A stretch of DNA of 64,000 nucleotides from Arenicola marina. Its lineage: Eukaryota > Annelida > Polychaeta > Arenicolidae. A model generated the notes under the pieces. It made no database searches. It was given only the letters and a program-made list of their open reading frames with translations, and was not told the origin of the DNA. The DNA is taken from NCBI GenBank assembly GCA_964019135.1, contig OZ025255.1, forward strand, positions 40,020,811 to 40,084,810, given 5' to 3'. The position numbers and the translations under genes are program-made. Positions 10,460 through 21,151 of the stretch are shown here, one piece after another. Within the stretch, counting starts at the first letter, position 1. Each line of letters opens with the position of its first letter.

Positions 10460-11921
10460 ATGGCTGATCGAAATACATTAATTAGCCTTTATTTCCACTT
10501 AGGCTTCTCCTACAGCGAAATTGTTGCACTCTTGGCACAAAACCATAAGGTGATACTTTCTGAAAGGCATCTCAAGCGACTGCTGACAAACTTGGCGCTA
10601 TACAGACGCAAGCACTACACCGACGTCTCTGTCGTCGCTGACTTTGTACAGCAACAGTTGCAACAATCTGGAGAACTCCATGAATATCGGTGGATGCACC
10701 TTAAATGTTTACAACATGGATTTACAGTTCGAAAGGAGGACATACGGGCACTCCTGAAAATTCTAGATCCCGAAGGAGTAGAAATCCGAAGCAGGAGAAG
10801 GCTACGAAGACGAAGATATTTTGCAAGGGGTCCCAATTACTTATGGCATCTGGATGGGTATGATAAGTTGGCTCCATTCGGCATTTATATTAGTGGCTGT
10901 ATAGACGGATTTTCACGGAAACTTATCTGGTTAGAGGCAGGCCGTACCAACAAAAACCCGCGTGTAATCGCAGGTTATTATATCAAAGCTGTCACGACAA
11001 ATAAGGGAACACCCCTAAAGATGAAAGGTGATATGGGTACCGAGAACACATCCGTAGCCCAAATGCAAGCATTTCTCAGCGAGACCCGAGGTGATAGAGA
11101 TCAGCCGGCTTTCATCTACGGCACAAGTCAGCATAATCAACGCATCGAAAGTTGGTGGAGCATTTTACGGCGGGAAAATTCGCAGTTCTGGATGTCATTG
11201 TTTCAAGGCCTCAAAGAAGACAATCACTTTTCTGGAGATGCAATTGACAAAGGACTGGTTCAGTTCTGTTTCATGGGCCTTATCAAGGAAGGACTCGCTT
11301 GCTATAAAATTGCATAAGAAAAAGTGGCACAAAGCGGGAACGCTCATTATTTTAGAGATGCAAAACGCTATTAAAAGAGCAAACATTGCCATCGGACGCT
11401 GTAAGGCGAATGCCATATAATAACCCAAAACATGCAACAGACGGCCATTTTCTTATGGAGATGTTACCCCACCCCATTATGCGACGTGTTCAGTATTAAT
11501 AATACCTACGCGAACTACGATGATGACTGTTAAAACATGTTTAAATGTCGTGTAATGCGAGTCACGGAGGCCTACATGGTACATGGTATTATCCAATTAT
11601 TAGGCGGAAGTACACCAGATTCGTCAAGTGTGGGATGCTCATCGAATAAGATCGTCAAACAACGCCATCGGTGGGCGGCCGCAAGTCTTATACAGCATTC
11701 CTCAGATTTGCAACGCTACAAACTTCCTTTGCGATGTCGACGCCGATCGCCTGGCGGTGTGCAGTGAAGAGTGTTTATTTGACGGACAGCACTGCGATCA
11801 AGACGTTCACGATCTAGCCACGTCTTATATGGATGTGCACGACTGGGCCATGCCGAGCGACGCTTACGAGGCAGCTGACCTGTATGTACGAATAAGACGC
11901 TGCTTTTTGGAAGACCTTTGA
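10460..11921 (+). CDS. rve-fold DDE transposase/integrase-like protein
   Basis: The likely start is ATG 10460 (MADRNTLISLYFHLGFSYSE); an earlier in-frame ATG adds unrelated residues. An N-terminal helix-turn-helix-like region (about 1-55) precedes an arginine-rich patch SRRRLRRRR, then the catalytic core. D132 lies in LWHLDGYDKLAPFG, D191 in KGDMGTENTS and E230 in NQRIESWW, a D-58-D-38-E spacing typical of rve/DDE enzymes that cut and join DNA. The first frame closes at 11317. The family's C-terminal domain resumes at 11604 after a TTATTAG acceptor-like site (AEVHQIRQVWDAHRIRSS, then the Cys-bearing CSEECLFDGQHC), ending at 11921. The 11301-11603 gap has no GT donor where one is expected. It may be a non-canonical intron, a small insertion or decay. 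It sits directly inside the left satellite array and faces the SAM-HECT gene. Confidence 0.85.
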
Positions 11922-12048
11922 AGTTATTACATGATAGAATTGGCCTAAATATGGGTATAGGCGTAAAGAGAACAAAAGTGGAAAATCGTGTCTATATTTA
12001 GACTTTCGTTTTTGGTTAATACATGATTTAACCTTTGATCGATTGATC

Positions 12049-12054
12049 AATAAA
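12049..12054 (+). terminator. AATAAA poly-A signal for the transposase gene
   Basis: AATAAA lies 128 bp past the transposase stop, on its strand. It is the only such hexamer close by. Confidence 0.55.
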
Positions 12055-12152
12055 CAATGTATTGTAGGACTATTTGCTTTTATTATTTCAATGCACAGAA
12101 AGCAAGCAAACGCAATGATGTTGAACAAATTGGCCAGCAACATAGAAATCGG

Positions 12153-12158
12153 TTTATT
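12153..12158 (-). terminator. AATAAA poly-A signal for the SAM-HECT gene
   Basis: TTTATT on the plus strand gives AATAAA on the minus strand 94 bp past the SAM-HECT stop. The two poly-A signals of the convergent genes are only about 100 bp apart. Confidence 0.55.
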
Positions 12159-12251
12159 GTCTTCTTTTTCGATAAAGGTAATTTCTTTTAAATTGCTGTA
12201 TTCGGCCAGGAGAACTTAAACGGCTTTGAAAACCTAAACGTAGTCCATACT

Positions 12252-15200
12252 TCAAACAGAACTTGGCAGTATTCTGTTCATGTCCGACCTAAAGTCCGGA
12301 TAATTTCCGTACGTTGACGATAGATGTAGCATGCTCGTGCATGTATTTGACACTGGTCTTCTCTCGAAATCACTCATTCTCCTAAAGTAGACGCTTATGT
12401 ACTGGCCGAGGAGGCTGTCGGAACCGGTACAAAATCGTAAGAAAGCTTGACGTGTATGAACATTGACATCCTTGATAAATTTTCTCAAGTACTCTGCTAC
12501 AGCTTCTTCATCGGCACTCATCGTATCAGGAAAGACCAGGAACTTGAGTACGTTTTTTGGCGTGCCTCGTCTCTCTTGCAGCAACGCATTCCTCTTATCT
12601 CTTGGCAAGGTGTCAGCAAGACCTCGCAGTACAGGTCTCCATTGCTCGATCACAAAACTGGGCGCTTGAATAATTTCTTTGTGTGCAATTTGCATGACCA
12701 GCTGGTGTAGATTTTCTTTCGAAGGTATGTGCTTGCATTTGTAAGCATCCAGTACCTCCAACAATTCATCATCTTCAACTGTGTCAAAGTCATGCAACGC
12801 CTTCTGCAATATATCTCTCTCAGACGCAGCGACATAGCTAAAGAATGCATCACGCAATCCATCGCCATGTTGTCCGTAGAGAGCTTCGTCTAGAAAGGGA
12901 CCTGCCAATTGCAGTGGAAAGTATTGTACGAACTCCCATCCCTTCCTTAAAATGCGCGCCACTGCCCTCCACTTTTCTGGACCATAGTCATGCCTTATAA
13001 AAGGGACTTTCAGCTCGGCACCAAGTGTACAACGCTCGTCAAATTCACCCCAAAATTCGGTGAGAATGTCCCTCACTGCACTGACGCCATGGCCGTTTTC
13101 TACTTGACCATTTGGTGAAATCAATTCAACATCAAATTCCTTGTTGACAAGTTCAGGTTGGGCAATGAATGCCTCTAGTAGATCATCAAGTGCATATCCT
13201 CTTCTGATTCGGATTTTTTCTGTCGGTGTGCTGGTCAAATCAGGCAACAGTACAGTATCATCTAGATTGTCAACATTCTGCTCAGCTGGTTCGAAGAATA
13301 CCTCGCTCTCATCGGAGAGATCGGGAAAGTCCCAATCTAACACCGCTTGCACCGCACTGGTTGTGGCTTCCTGGTAGTCTTTTTGCAGATGTTTTTGCAA
13401 ATCTAGCACCACGGTTTGATATTCACTGTTAGATGTAAGCAAAGTTGATTGCTGTTCCAGTCTCGACGCTGATGTTACCGTTGCAGATGCACCAGTGTTC
13501 CTTCGGCCCAACAACTTTAGACGACTGTTGACATTGGTCACTTCTATAACCCCACTGGGTTTAAAATCGTCCGACTGCACTTTTGATTGAATATCGCTTG
13601 AAGTGGACTCACCAATAGGCCCCGTGCTACCAACCAGTCGTTTAGTGTACAAGTAAAAACGCAGCATTTTGACTTTCATATGATGGTAGAGGTCGCCTAT
13701 AGTAGATTCTTGCTTGTCTAATGAGGTTTCCCGGAAGTCCATCAGATCGAACGAGAATTCATCAACGGATCCCTTTTTGGACTTTCCTTCGGGAAAGAAC
13801 AGGTCTTTGGCCGTCTGTAGTATAACCTCCATTTTGGTGGTCTTTGTCACAATCAAATGCCTTGTACCGCCACCGCTCTTCATCCTAACTTGTTTGAACG
13901 CCTTCTTGTCAAAGTCGTAGTCCATCCACCCCAGTTCCACGCGACGCCTGTCTTTCTGCGCATTTCGATTGCTGGGGTAGTCGCTTTCAGACTCTTCGCT
14001 GCATGACTTTCTCTTTCGCTGCATTAACTTTCCTCTTAGTCGGTCAATAACACTTTGTCCTGTCTGGGCTCCTAATGGTCCATCGGTTCTTTTGGACGCT
14101 TTCCTGGCAAAGGCAACAGTTGCCAGGCGATCTCCATAAGCGGGGATGTACTTCTCCAGTGCCTCCATGTCCATCAGCGATATAACACTGCAGTCAATCT
14201 GCAGCAAAACAAAAATCTAGACATATCGTAAATCAGCCCCACACATATCGCTTTGGAATACCCTTTAAGACAATTCTAACTTAAAGTCAAAGTCATAAAT
14301 GCCGTAGACACACGTTTCGGCCTATATTTTCCGCGATTGTGCTGCGATCGCTCTACAAATCACTGACATGAGAAAGCAACACTAGACCATTTTAATGATA
14401 CCAAACTTACGTTTGTACTGCGATGTTATCCTTTTTATGACACAAACAATATTTCTCCATGCTGACACTCCATTGGCAGCAGACACACTTTCGCAAATAG
14501 ACTAAATCCCAGACAATGAAAGGCTCTATAGTTGCCATGGCATCCTCGTGGCTTGTATAAATATAGAGCATGTATTGTTCAAAGCACGTTCGGCGCCATG
14601 GCAACCATCATTTTATGACGCGTGTTTTAGTATTTTGGCGACAGAGCGTTTTCTGCCAATGGCGTGTCAGCATGGAGAAATATTCTTTGTGTCATAAAAA
14701 AGGATAACATCGCAGTACAAACGTAAGGTTGGTATCATTAAAATGGTCTAGTCTTGCTTTCTCACGTCATGGATTTTGAGAGTGATCGAGGCAAATTCGC
14801 GGAAAATATGGGCCGAAACGTGTGTCTACGGCATTTATGACTTTGACTTTAATACAACAGTGCTCCCTGGCGAAAGCATTGGAACTAGCGTAAGCTGGTA
14901 CCACCGCTCCTACTCCTATATAAGTATTGCTGAGTGAGCGAAGGTGGGGCCGCAGAACCAGGCTAGAACTGGCGTTGCAATGCGTCTCCGCGTTGTTTCC
15001 CCATTGTCAGTGAAACGTCTGCATGAACCCAAGACTCTCAATGCATTTTAAGTGTGTCAGCATATCAAAAGATGGCACCAATCTACTTAAAGAATAACTC
15101 AGAGTACCAACAATTTTCTAAGGGTCTTGCTAAGCTCGTATGTTTTTTCTTTGGTTATTTTCGCTAAGTTCAAGACAAGTAGCGCTAAATTGATCTCGGC

Positions 15201-15823
15201 GACCCCCCCCCCCCCCCCCCTCTTTTTAGCCTATTTTGCTACATCATAATCCAGTCACATGGTATAAAAACATCAGAAACATGTAATGACTTTTTAACAT
15301 TGTAGCAGAAAGTTGCTAAAATAATACCTCTCTAACCACAAGGTTTCCGGTATCACCATATATATTAACATATATTCCCCTCGTTTTACGTATAAATATT
15401 ACATAATGTAGATTTATTCATATAACTTATATGTTATACTGGTATGATCCTAAATGTAAAGACATACATATTGACAACTTCCGCAACTGTTTGTGAACAC
15501 TATAATGAATAGATTTTGGTAGATTTGAGAAATGATATTTACAAATAAGGAATGAGAAAAGAGGTTTGATTACGGGTTGAACCTTACGCCCTGGCGAGCT
15601 GGCCTCAAGGCTCCTGTGAGTGTGTGACTGTGACTTGTGAGTGCGAGCGTGAGTGATGACCATTGAAGTGTTGACCCCTGATTCAGCACAATAGTACTGC
15701 TAAGCATATGTCTGAACGAGGCTAGGCCTGGTGCATACTCACTTTGTGGTCTTTAATTCTCTGCAAATGTTCATCGTCGACATCGCGATCCTGTAAAAAC
15801 TTGATAAGCTGGTCCTCTGCCAT
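12252..15823 (-). CDS. SAM-like plus HECT-like (G2E3-like) ubiquitin-ligase-type protein
   Basis: Two exons. Exon 1 is 15823-15743 (MAEDQLIKFLQDRDVDD...), ending at GTGAGT. Exon 2 is 14198-12252, after a TTGCTGCAG acceptor, in phase, giving about 675 residues. Residues 1-60 form a small helical SAM-like domain (RIKDHK joined to IDCSVISLMDMEALEKYIP). A middle domain holds GGGTRHLIVTKTTKMEV and DLFFPEGKSKKG. The C-terminal third resembles the HECT lobes of G2E3-like proteins (KVPFIRHDYGPEKW, FLRFCTGSD). SNTCTSMLHLSSTYGNYPDF near the end keeps the Cys (about C647) that in HECT ligases takes ubiquitin. The frame has no stops or frameshifts, so it may be active. An upstream in-frame ATG (15913) would add 30 residues. 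Its place within the transposon, opposite the transposase, suggests a partner or host-interaction role; this is inference. Confidence 0.85.
14281..14852. mobile_element. TTAA MITE, family C, in the SAM-HECT intron
   Basis: It starts TTAAAGTCAAAGTC and ends GACTTTGACTTTAA. The arms stay complementary for well over 150 bp (GCCGTAGACACACGTTTCGG, and ATCGCAGTACAAACGTAAG near 14710 paired with about 14403-14430). It is a fold-back element with TTAA borders. It lies within the only intron of the SAM-HECT gene, so it postdates that gene. Confidence 0.85.
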
Positions 15824-15913
15824 GATACCGAATTTGGTGAATGATGACCGAGTGAACTGAAACCCCCTGGGTTCTGTTTTTTTGCGAGGCCTATGGAGCG
15901 CCGTGGCGGACAT

Positions 15914-17432
15914 ATATCCCGCTATAACATTTGGTGACTTTAAGGCCAGCTTCTGGGGAAATTAATTGGTAAAATTAATATAACTTACCCATAGAAGAGT
16001 AAATATTGAAGCAATGTGGGTGATTGCATAAGATATATGACTCACAGTTTGGCAAGTGTGGCATTGTTTAGTCCCTCAATTCTGAACGAGCAATGCTGCA
16101 GTTTTCGCGCAAAGTGGCGTAGATGAAGGTTCCGGTTTCATTGTTTATTACTACGCGAATTATATGCAGGGTTTGGGGTTTGTCTAGATATTCAGTTGAA
16201 TTAGTGTTTTTTGAGAAAGGGTGGAGCAGAACGGGTTACAAGTGTTCAATTTATAATATCTAATATCAACGTGTACATGCTTTTTTCATGCTTTGCGTGC
16301 CATAGTTTCCACAGCACTGTGACGTAATGCCTTACTGTTTGCGCGCGTGCACGTGTCGCCATATCAACAAAACGTTTGAAAATGGTTGGGGGGTGGGGTG
16401 GTGGGGGGCACCCTAGCCGATTCCGTGATGGAGGTTATTGCATAGGCGGCAGAACAGATAATATATGAGAGAAGAGGGGTGGGGGGGGGGGGGGGTACGT
16501 TGCTTTTTTCATTTCACTTGTAAACAGTTTTCATTTGTTAAATTACACTTTTTCGCAGTCTATGTAGGTCTATTCCAGCATTTATGGTAGAGACGGGGAG
16601 GGAGTAGTTTGGAGTTTGTATTACTAAAATCTACTTAAACATTTTTGTGTTTGTTGTTAATTTCTATGTCCAGTCGTTTGATCCAAGAACCTTCCTTATA
16701 GTTATTGCTTCTTTCCAATTCTCTATAACTCCACATGCATGATAAACCAAGATTGATGGATACAGAGTCAACAGCACACTATTTAGCCTGGCCGTTAGCT
16801 ACTGAAAAGCAAACTTTTATCAATTATTTGATTACAAACATCAATTATTTACTACAAACACCAAGATTGAAGGATACACAGTCAACAGCACATTTTTTGT
16901 CCTGGCCGTAACTATTGCAAAACAAACACTCATCAATTATGTAATTAGTAGTTATAGTGATGTTTCAAGCCCGTCAGAATGTGATATAGATGGAATCCGG
17001 TCGTTAGTTGAGCTATCTCCGGGTTGGTTGGTTGGTTGTATATTCAGGACGCTTTAAGCACTTTTCTAACTCCGGGAACCGCGGTCTTGTACGTTAAGCA
17101 ATACACGAAGGAGGCCCCCATTTTCAGTTCCGACCCCACGGGCGCGGGGGGGGGGGGCAAACCTATGGTTAGCTATACACACATGTGCCGCCCAAATGAC
17201 AACAAACAAATTCTCTCTCGAGGACCACGAAATCTCGCACTTTCTCTAGTTCTCCATATATGCCCACTATGGCACGGGCGGCACAACCCCACCACTATAG
17301 ACATGTCGTGCTTACTATGTAGTCTCCCCTCCCACGCCCCCGGTTTCCGACCGGTCACTGGTTTTTAGCAAAGCATATAGGATATCCGCACTCATGTGAC
17401 CCTTCCTTCTCCTGGCGCTAAATCTACCAAAG
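15914..17432. other. Non-coding right part of the large transposon
   Basis: Upstream of the SAM-HECT gene; it should hold its promoter, but no TATA box can be chosen with confidence. Poly-G runs lie near 16390, 16485 and 17145. A tandem duplication of about 112 bp is visible, with CAAGATTGATGGATACAGAG at 16749 and a diverged copy at 16861. Confidence 0.5.
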
Positions 17433-17439
17433 ATACTAT

Positions 17440-17687
17440 GTCGTGCGAACGAGATACTATCTCGTGCGAACGAGATACTATGTCGTGCGAACGAGATACT
17501 ATCTCGTGCGAACGAGATACTATGTCGTTCGAACGAGATGCTATCTCGTGCGAACGAGATACTATGTCGTGCGAACGAGATACTATCTCGTGCGAACGAG
17601 ATACTATGTCGTGCGAACGAGATGCTATGTCGTGCGAACGAGATGCTATGTCGTGCGAACGAGATGCTATCTCGTGCGAACGAGATA
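17440..17687 (+). repeat. Right subterminal satellite array, 21-bp unit
   Basis: About 12 units of the same 21-bp satellite as at 9024-10335, in inverted orientation (ATCTCGTGCGAACGAGAT). It is much shorter than the left array. Confidence 0.95.
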
Positions 17688-17724
17688 AAAAATAATTCTG
17701 AATGTCGCTAGCGGGGCTCCGTAA
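17667..17724 (-). repeat. Right terminal inverted repeat of the large transposon
   Basis: On the minus strand it reads TTACGGAGCCCCGCTAGC, then GACATTCAGAATTAT, then the first satellite unit. It matches the left end except at two positions. Confidence 0.9.
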
Positions 17725-18870
17725 AATCGGCTGGTTGTGTGACCCTTGCATGTCTTCGCCTCTCCAAAAGCCATTACAGAGAAGTATTGGTTCACCGTAA
17801 TGAAGGCGCTGAAATCGAGGATCTGCTTGCTTGCTGTAGATGAGGCTCACTGCGTTATCACATGGTTATGTGACTTTAGATACAGAGCTATTTAAGCAAT
17901 GAATAAAGAACGAATATTTGGTTGCCAGCGCGCATGAATGAGTCGGAGCACAAATGACACATTCCATTTATTCGAGCCGTTGTTTCAGAAAACGGCATTT
18001 GCACAACCAGTTCGCAACACTCAATTCACAGCACCCAATTCACTACTTTACTACGGTCTTGCCGTAACAGCGGTGGCTGACACATAACAATAAACATACA
18101 ACATTTGTGCAAGTTTGAAATACCAGAGGCGACTCAGGGCAGTACGTTTACTATCTTCTATTGTGCTACTTCTTCAACTACAGGGGTGACAGCTTCCGGG
18201 ACCAAAATAAACGGACCAGGGAATTGCGTTCCCTCATGGGCCATATATAACATTTCATCTATGTATAAGTAGATCGTACGCGGACAGGTACATATATGTT
18301 TCTGGAATAATCGTCTACGCGCTCACAAGCTTTTTAAATACATTAAATGTACCAGCCATTCAGCTCGATATTTAAACCATAAATGACTATAAACGACTAT
18401 TCACAGTTAATTCTGTCCAAGACATGCATGACATTTATAAAACAAAGGGTTGCCTATGACCTTTGTCCCCACCACAGACCCATTGATGCCGTGTCGCGGA
18501 CGTTCGACCAGCTTTCCATCCCCTTGGAAGAAGTCAATCTCGACCATTTCATCGACATGTTCCACGGGTAACTGGACCAGGTGAACGAGGTGGAGATACC
18601 TGCCGCATTCTGTCGTGGCGGACCCGCAGTGCCTTGCTTGGTGTCCACTGTGGCATTCGGGCTTGGGATGTACGTGCCGGAAGTCCGCTCCGTGATACAC
18701 TGGGGACCACCCAAGAATCTGTTGGACTGTTGGCAGGAGGTAGGGAGGTGTGCGCGGGATGATGCAGAGGGAAAAGCCATCTGGTACACCCCAGCTGGGG
18801 GCTTCGGATACCCCCCCCCCACCCCCCCGCCCTCCCCTTGTGTCATAGTAAGTCACGCCACGGGTCTGAT

Positions 18871-20828
18871 ACAGTCAGCTTACGAAATAATCTTCTGTCA
18901 TCGGGTTTTAGGTTTGGTTGTGCACAAAGGCCAATGAGCGCAACCTATTGAGTGTGACTGGAGTGTTTTGCCTAGAGGGTGGGTGACAATTTCGCCGGGG
19001 GGAGGGGGGGCAATATCAGAACTAAGCTATAAAAGTTAATGGGGGGGGGGACTGAAGAATATACTCCATTTTCTTGTTTCACAGAGATAGGGTTTACGAT
19101 CATGTTATCGTGTTTGAAGTTTTATATATGGAGAAAGGTCAATACATGCAACCTGTTGGTGGTTAGTGCGAGAAGTGAGAGTGAGAGGAGATGAAATATG
19201 TGACATACATACATTATACAAAGAACTAAATAGGCCTCGCATAACCTTTGCCTGATTTTTCGAATATGTCGTTGCAAATGAAAGATGTTTGGGCCGCCGT
19301 TCTGCCCAACTGCAAAAGGCGCACGCCGCAGCACGCGCGTTGTACAGACGACGCACAACGATATATTTGCACCCGATATGCGTTTGTTCGTCATTTCCTT
19401 CGAGCGGTGATCGTATCCACTTACGACATTGGGCGTATTCGATTGAACCGATTCTGCTGCTCTAGAATCTAGAAAAGCCACTCAGCGCGTTCGATTGGTA
19501 CCTGCTCCAGTTCTGGAACTACCAGAACTTACTCCTCCCCCGAAACAGATCAGTAAACAAGAACACGGAAAAATGGCGGCAGAGTATCCTGTGATATGCA
19601 CTAACCGGGTCTATGGTATCGCGCAGGGATCAGCCTTGCAAGCAAAAGGAGCCGGGGTCCAGAACCGGGGCGGGAGGGGGGCGGGGGGGGGTAGATACAT
19701 ATTAAATACATTATTTTAGGCATACTGATAAGCTGAACTACGCTAAATAGAATTTATATCTTAAGAGACTATTGTCAGTTGATTTTAGTGATGTTTTTTT
19801 TTCACTTAAACATCATGTCTTTTCTGAGGTTCCCCTGAAAGGGATGCCATCAAGCATGTACGTCACCTCTAACAAAAAGCTAAAACATATTTCCACACAA
19901 ACCTGACGTTGCATACAAAAAAACGGAATTAAACAAAAAAACAAATTAAAGATATATGTATGTGACTCTTGACGTGTAAACAGTTATTCACATGTGAGAG
20001 GGAGATTAACATCTATTGGATGCCACAATATAGTCCTGTACAAAACCAAAAAACATTTCGTTGTCGCCGAACGACAAATCAGAGCACTCCTAAAGGGTAA
20101 GGCATGTTCCAAAATAAACTTTGTGTCAGTCTGCATGGATAACCGCGATATATTCTGAAGCAAGGCAACTCTGTCGATGCTGAACATTTTATGTTATATT
20201 CATTGTAGAATATAATACATTTAATACACATAATACTGCAAAGCAACAGCTGGTTGCTGATTCAATTGTTTGCTGGTGCCCCCGAGAACGTCAACCAAGA
20301 GATCATCGCGAAGTCTTTTAAAGTCCCAAAATACGGCAACTCAACGTGTCCGAAAACATACATATGCGGGGAAAAATACCAGTTTTTTGTTTTCTCTCTC
20401 GTGGTTTTATAGGGGCGTTCGAAAATATGCGTGAAAGACGATACATGCAATCTTGCAACATGCAAGAGCCTTTTCTCCAACGCCATTCTTGGCTGGTGTG
20501 GGTGTAACCACAGACTGGCTGGTTCCCGGCGAATCACCGTCCGCCATTATTGTTCCGAAAACAGAACACAGCGCATTCGATTGGTCACGCTGTTCTCACA
20601 ACCATCTACGCATTTCGATGTTCCTGTTCTCGAACGCTCCCAATCGCTGATCGAATGAATTTGAGCAGAGAAAGCTCTGACATTGCAAGATAAGGCAATA
20701 AATGAAAGTATTTTCTTTCCGCCAGGTCAGTAAATGGCATAAGGATTCTGGAAAGGTACAGGTACTGTCGGATAGTAAAGAAATATGCGCAGCAAGACCG
20801 CAAAGACAGCAAATGCTGCCTGGCTCTA
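18871..20828. other. Non-coding stretch with G-rich runs
   Basis: No recognised gene. It holds G-runs near 18995, 19040 and 19675. A short motif (CAGCGCGTTCGATTGG near 19485; CAGCGCATTCGATTGG near 20570) occurs twice and suggests a decayed dispersed repeat. Confidence 0.45.
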
Positions 20829-20900
20829 ACCAAGCTCCCCGCACGGTGGCGCTACGCAAGATGGGGCCCTAGCAGTGTGAGTCGAATGCAGAGGGTAAGC
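20829..20900 (+). repeat. Dispersed repeat B, short copy
   Basis: Contains CTCCCCGCACGGTGGCGC followed at once by the far-end motif GCCCTAGCAGTGTGAGTCG. It is an internally deleted version of the 6367-6795 repeat. Confidence 0.65.
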
Positions 20901-20996
20901 TCTAACGACACCCTGTGACCATAGAGACAGGCCCTTCTAACGGCAGACACATGCTGCTTAGAGGCAGGCCTGGTAAGTTCAACAGTATGGTTATCA

Positions 20997-21151
20997 TAGC
21001 TTTGTCAACAAAACCTTCTGTTCCAGGGTTTGTTGACAAAGCTATCGTTATCGGAAGTTGGAATCCAGAAAGACAGAACGACAGAAAAACGAAAAATTGT
21101 GAAATTGGAAACCAGCTTTTTTGTCGTTCTGTCTTTCTGGTTTCCAACTTC
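20997..21151. repeat. Two adjacent hairpins
   Basis: The first hairpin pairs GCTTTGTCAACAAA (near 21000) with TTTGTTGACAAAGC (near 21030). The second pairs 21053-21081 with 21123-21151 (GAAGTTGGAA and TTCCAACTTC outermost, CAGAACGAC and GTCGTTCTG innermost). It is probably a compact fold-back MITE. Confidence 0.7.

Larger units (their letters stand above)
8986..17723. mobile_element. 8.7-kb DNA transposon with satellite-bearing ends, DDE transposase and SAM-HECT gene
   Basis: The ends read TACGGAGCCCCGCTAG at 8986 and, inverted, CTAGCGGGGCTCCGTA ending at 17723. About 58 bp of terminal repeat match with two differences, then both ends run into the same 21-bp satellite in inverted orientation (about 62 units left, about 12 right). 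Inside are a plus-strand rve-fold transposase gene (10460-11921) and a minus-strand SAM-HECT gene (15823-12252), tail to tail. No clear target duplication was found (flanks ATATAT and AAATCG). The termini start TAC and end GTA, and the transposase is rve-like. The Repbase IS3EU superfamily is one possible home, but I cannot confirm that. A TTAA MITE (14281-14852) has since inserted in it. Unit boundaries are directly visible; common mobility of the two genes is inference. Confidence 0.85.
7523..18870 (+). pseudogene. RecQ-like DNA helicase, decayed and split by a transposon
   Basis: Four pieces of one RecQ-type ATP-dependent helicase lie in order. The first (about 7523-7684) has motif I CLLPTGYGKSVIF and ends at a GTGAGC donor. 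The second (7882-8026), after a TTTACAG acceptor, reads NIALVVSPLMALMGD (motif Ia), then VASWRKNGVKCAAIVKKEE. The third (about 17740-17875) has LLAVDEAHCVITW, the DEAH box. The fourth (about 18466-18870) has TVAFGLGMYVPEV and WQEVGRCARDD, motifs V and VI. The second piece has TAG where family members have Gln in the D-Q-V segment (7945-7947). The fourth has TAA right after DHFIDMFHG. Motif VI is degenerate (CARDD for AGRDG). An 8.74-kb transposon (8986-17723) sits between pieces two and three. I infer a dead gene. No start codon was identified for the first piece. Confidence 0.8.

Noticed and set aside
17392-17850. Repeat frames (SRSHDIA and MSCERDT types) near the right end of the transposon
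   Set aside because: Same 21-bp satellite, so the frames are by-products.
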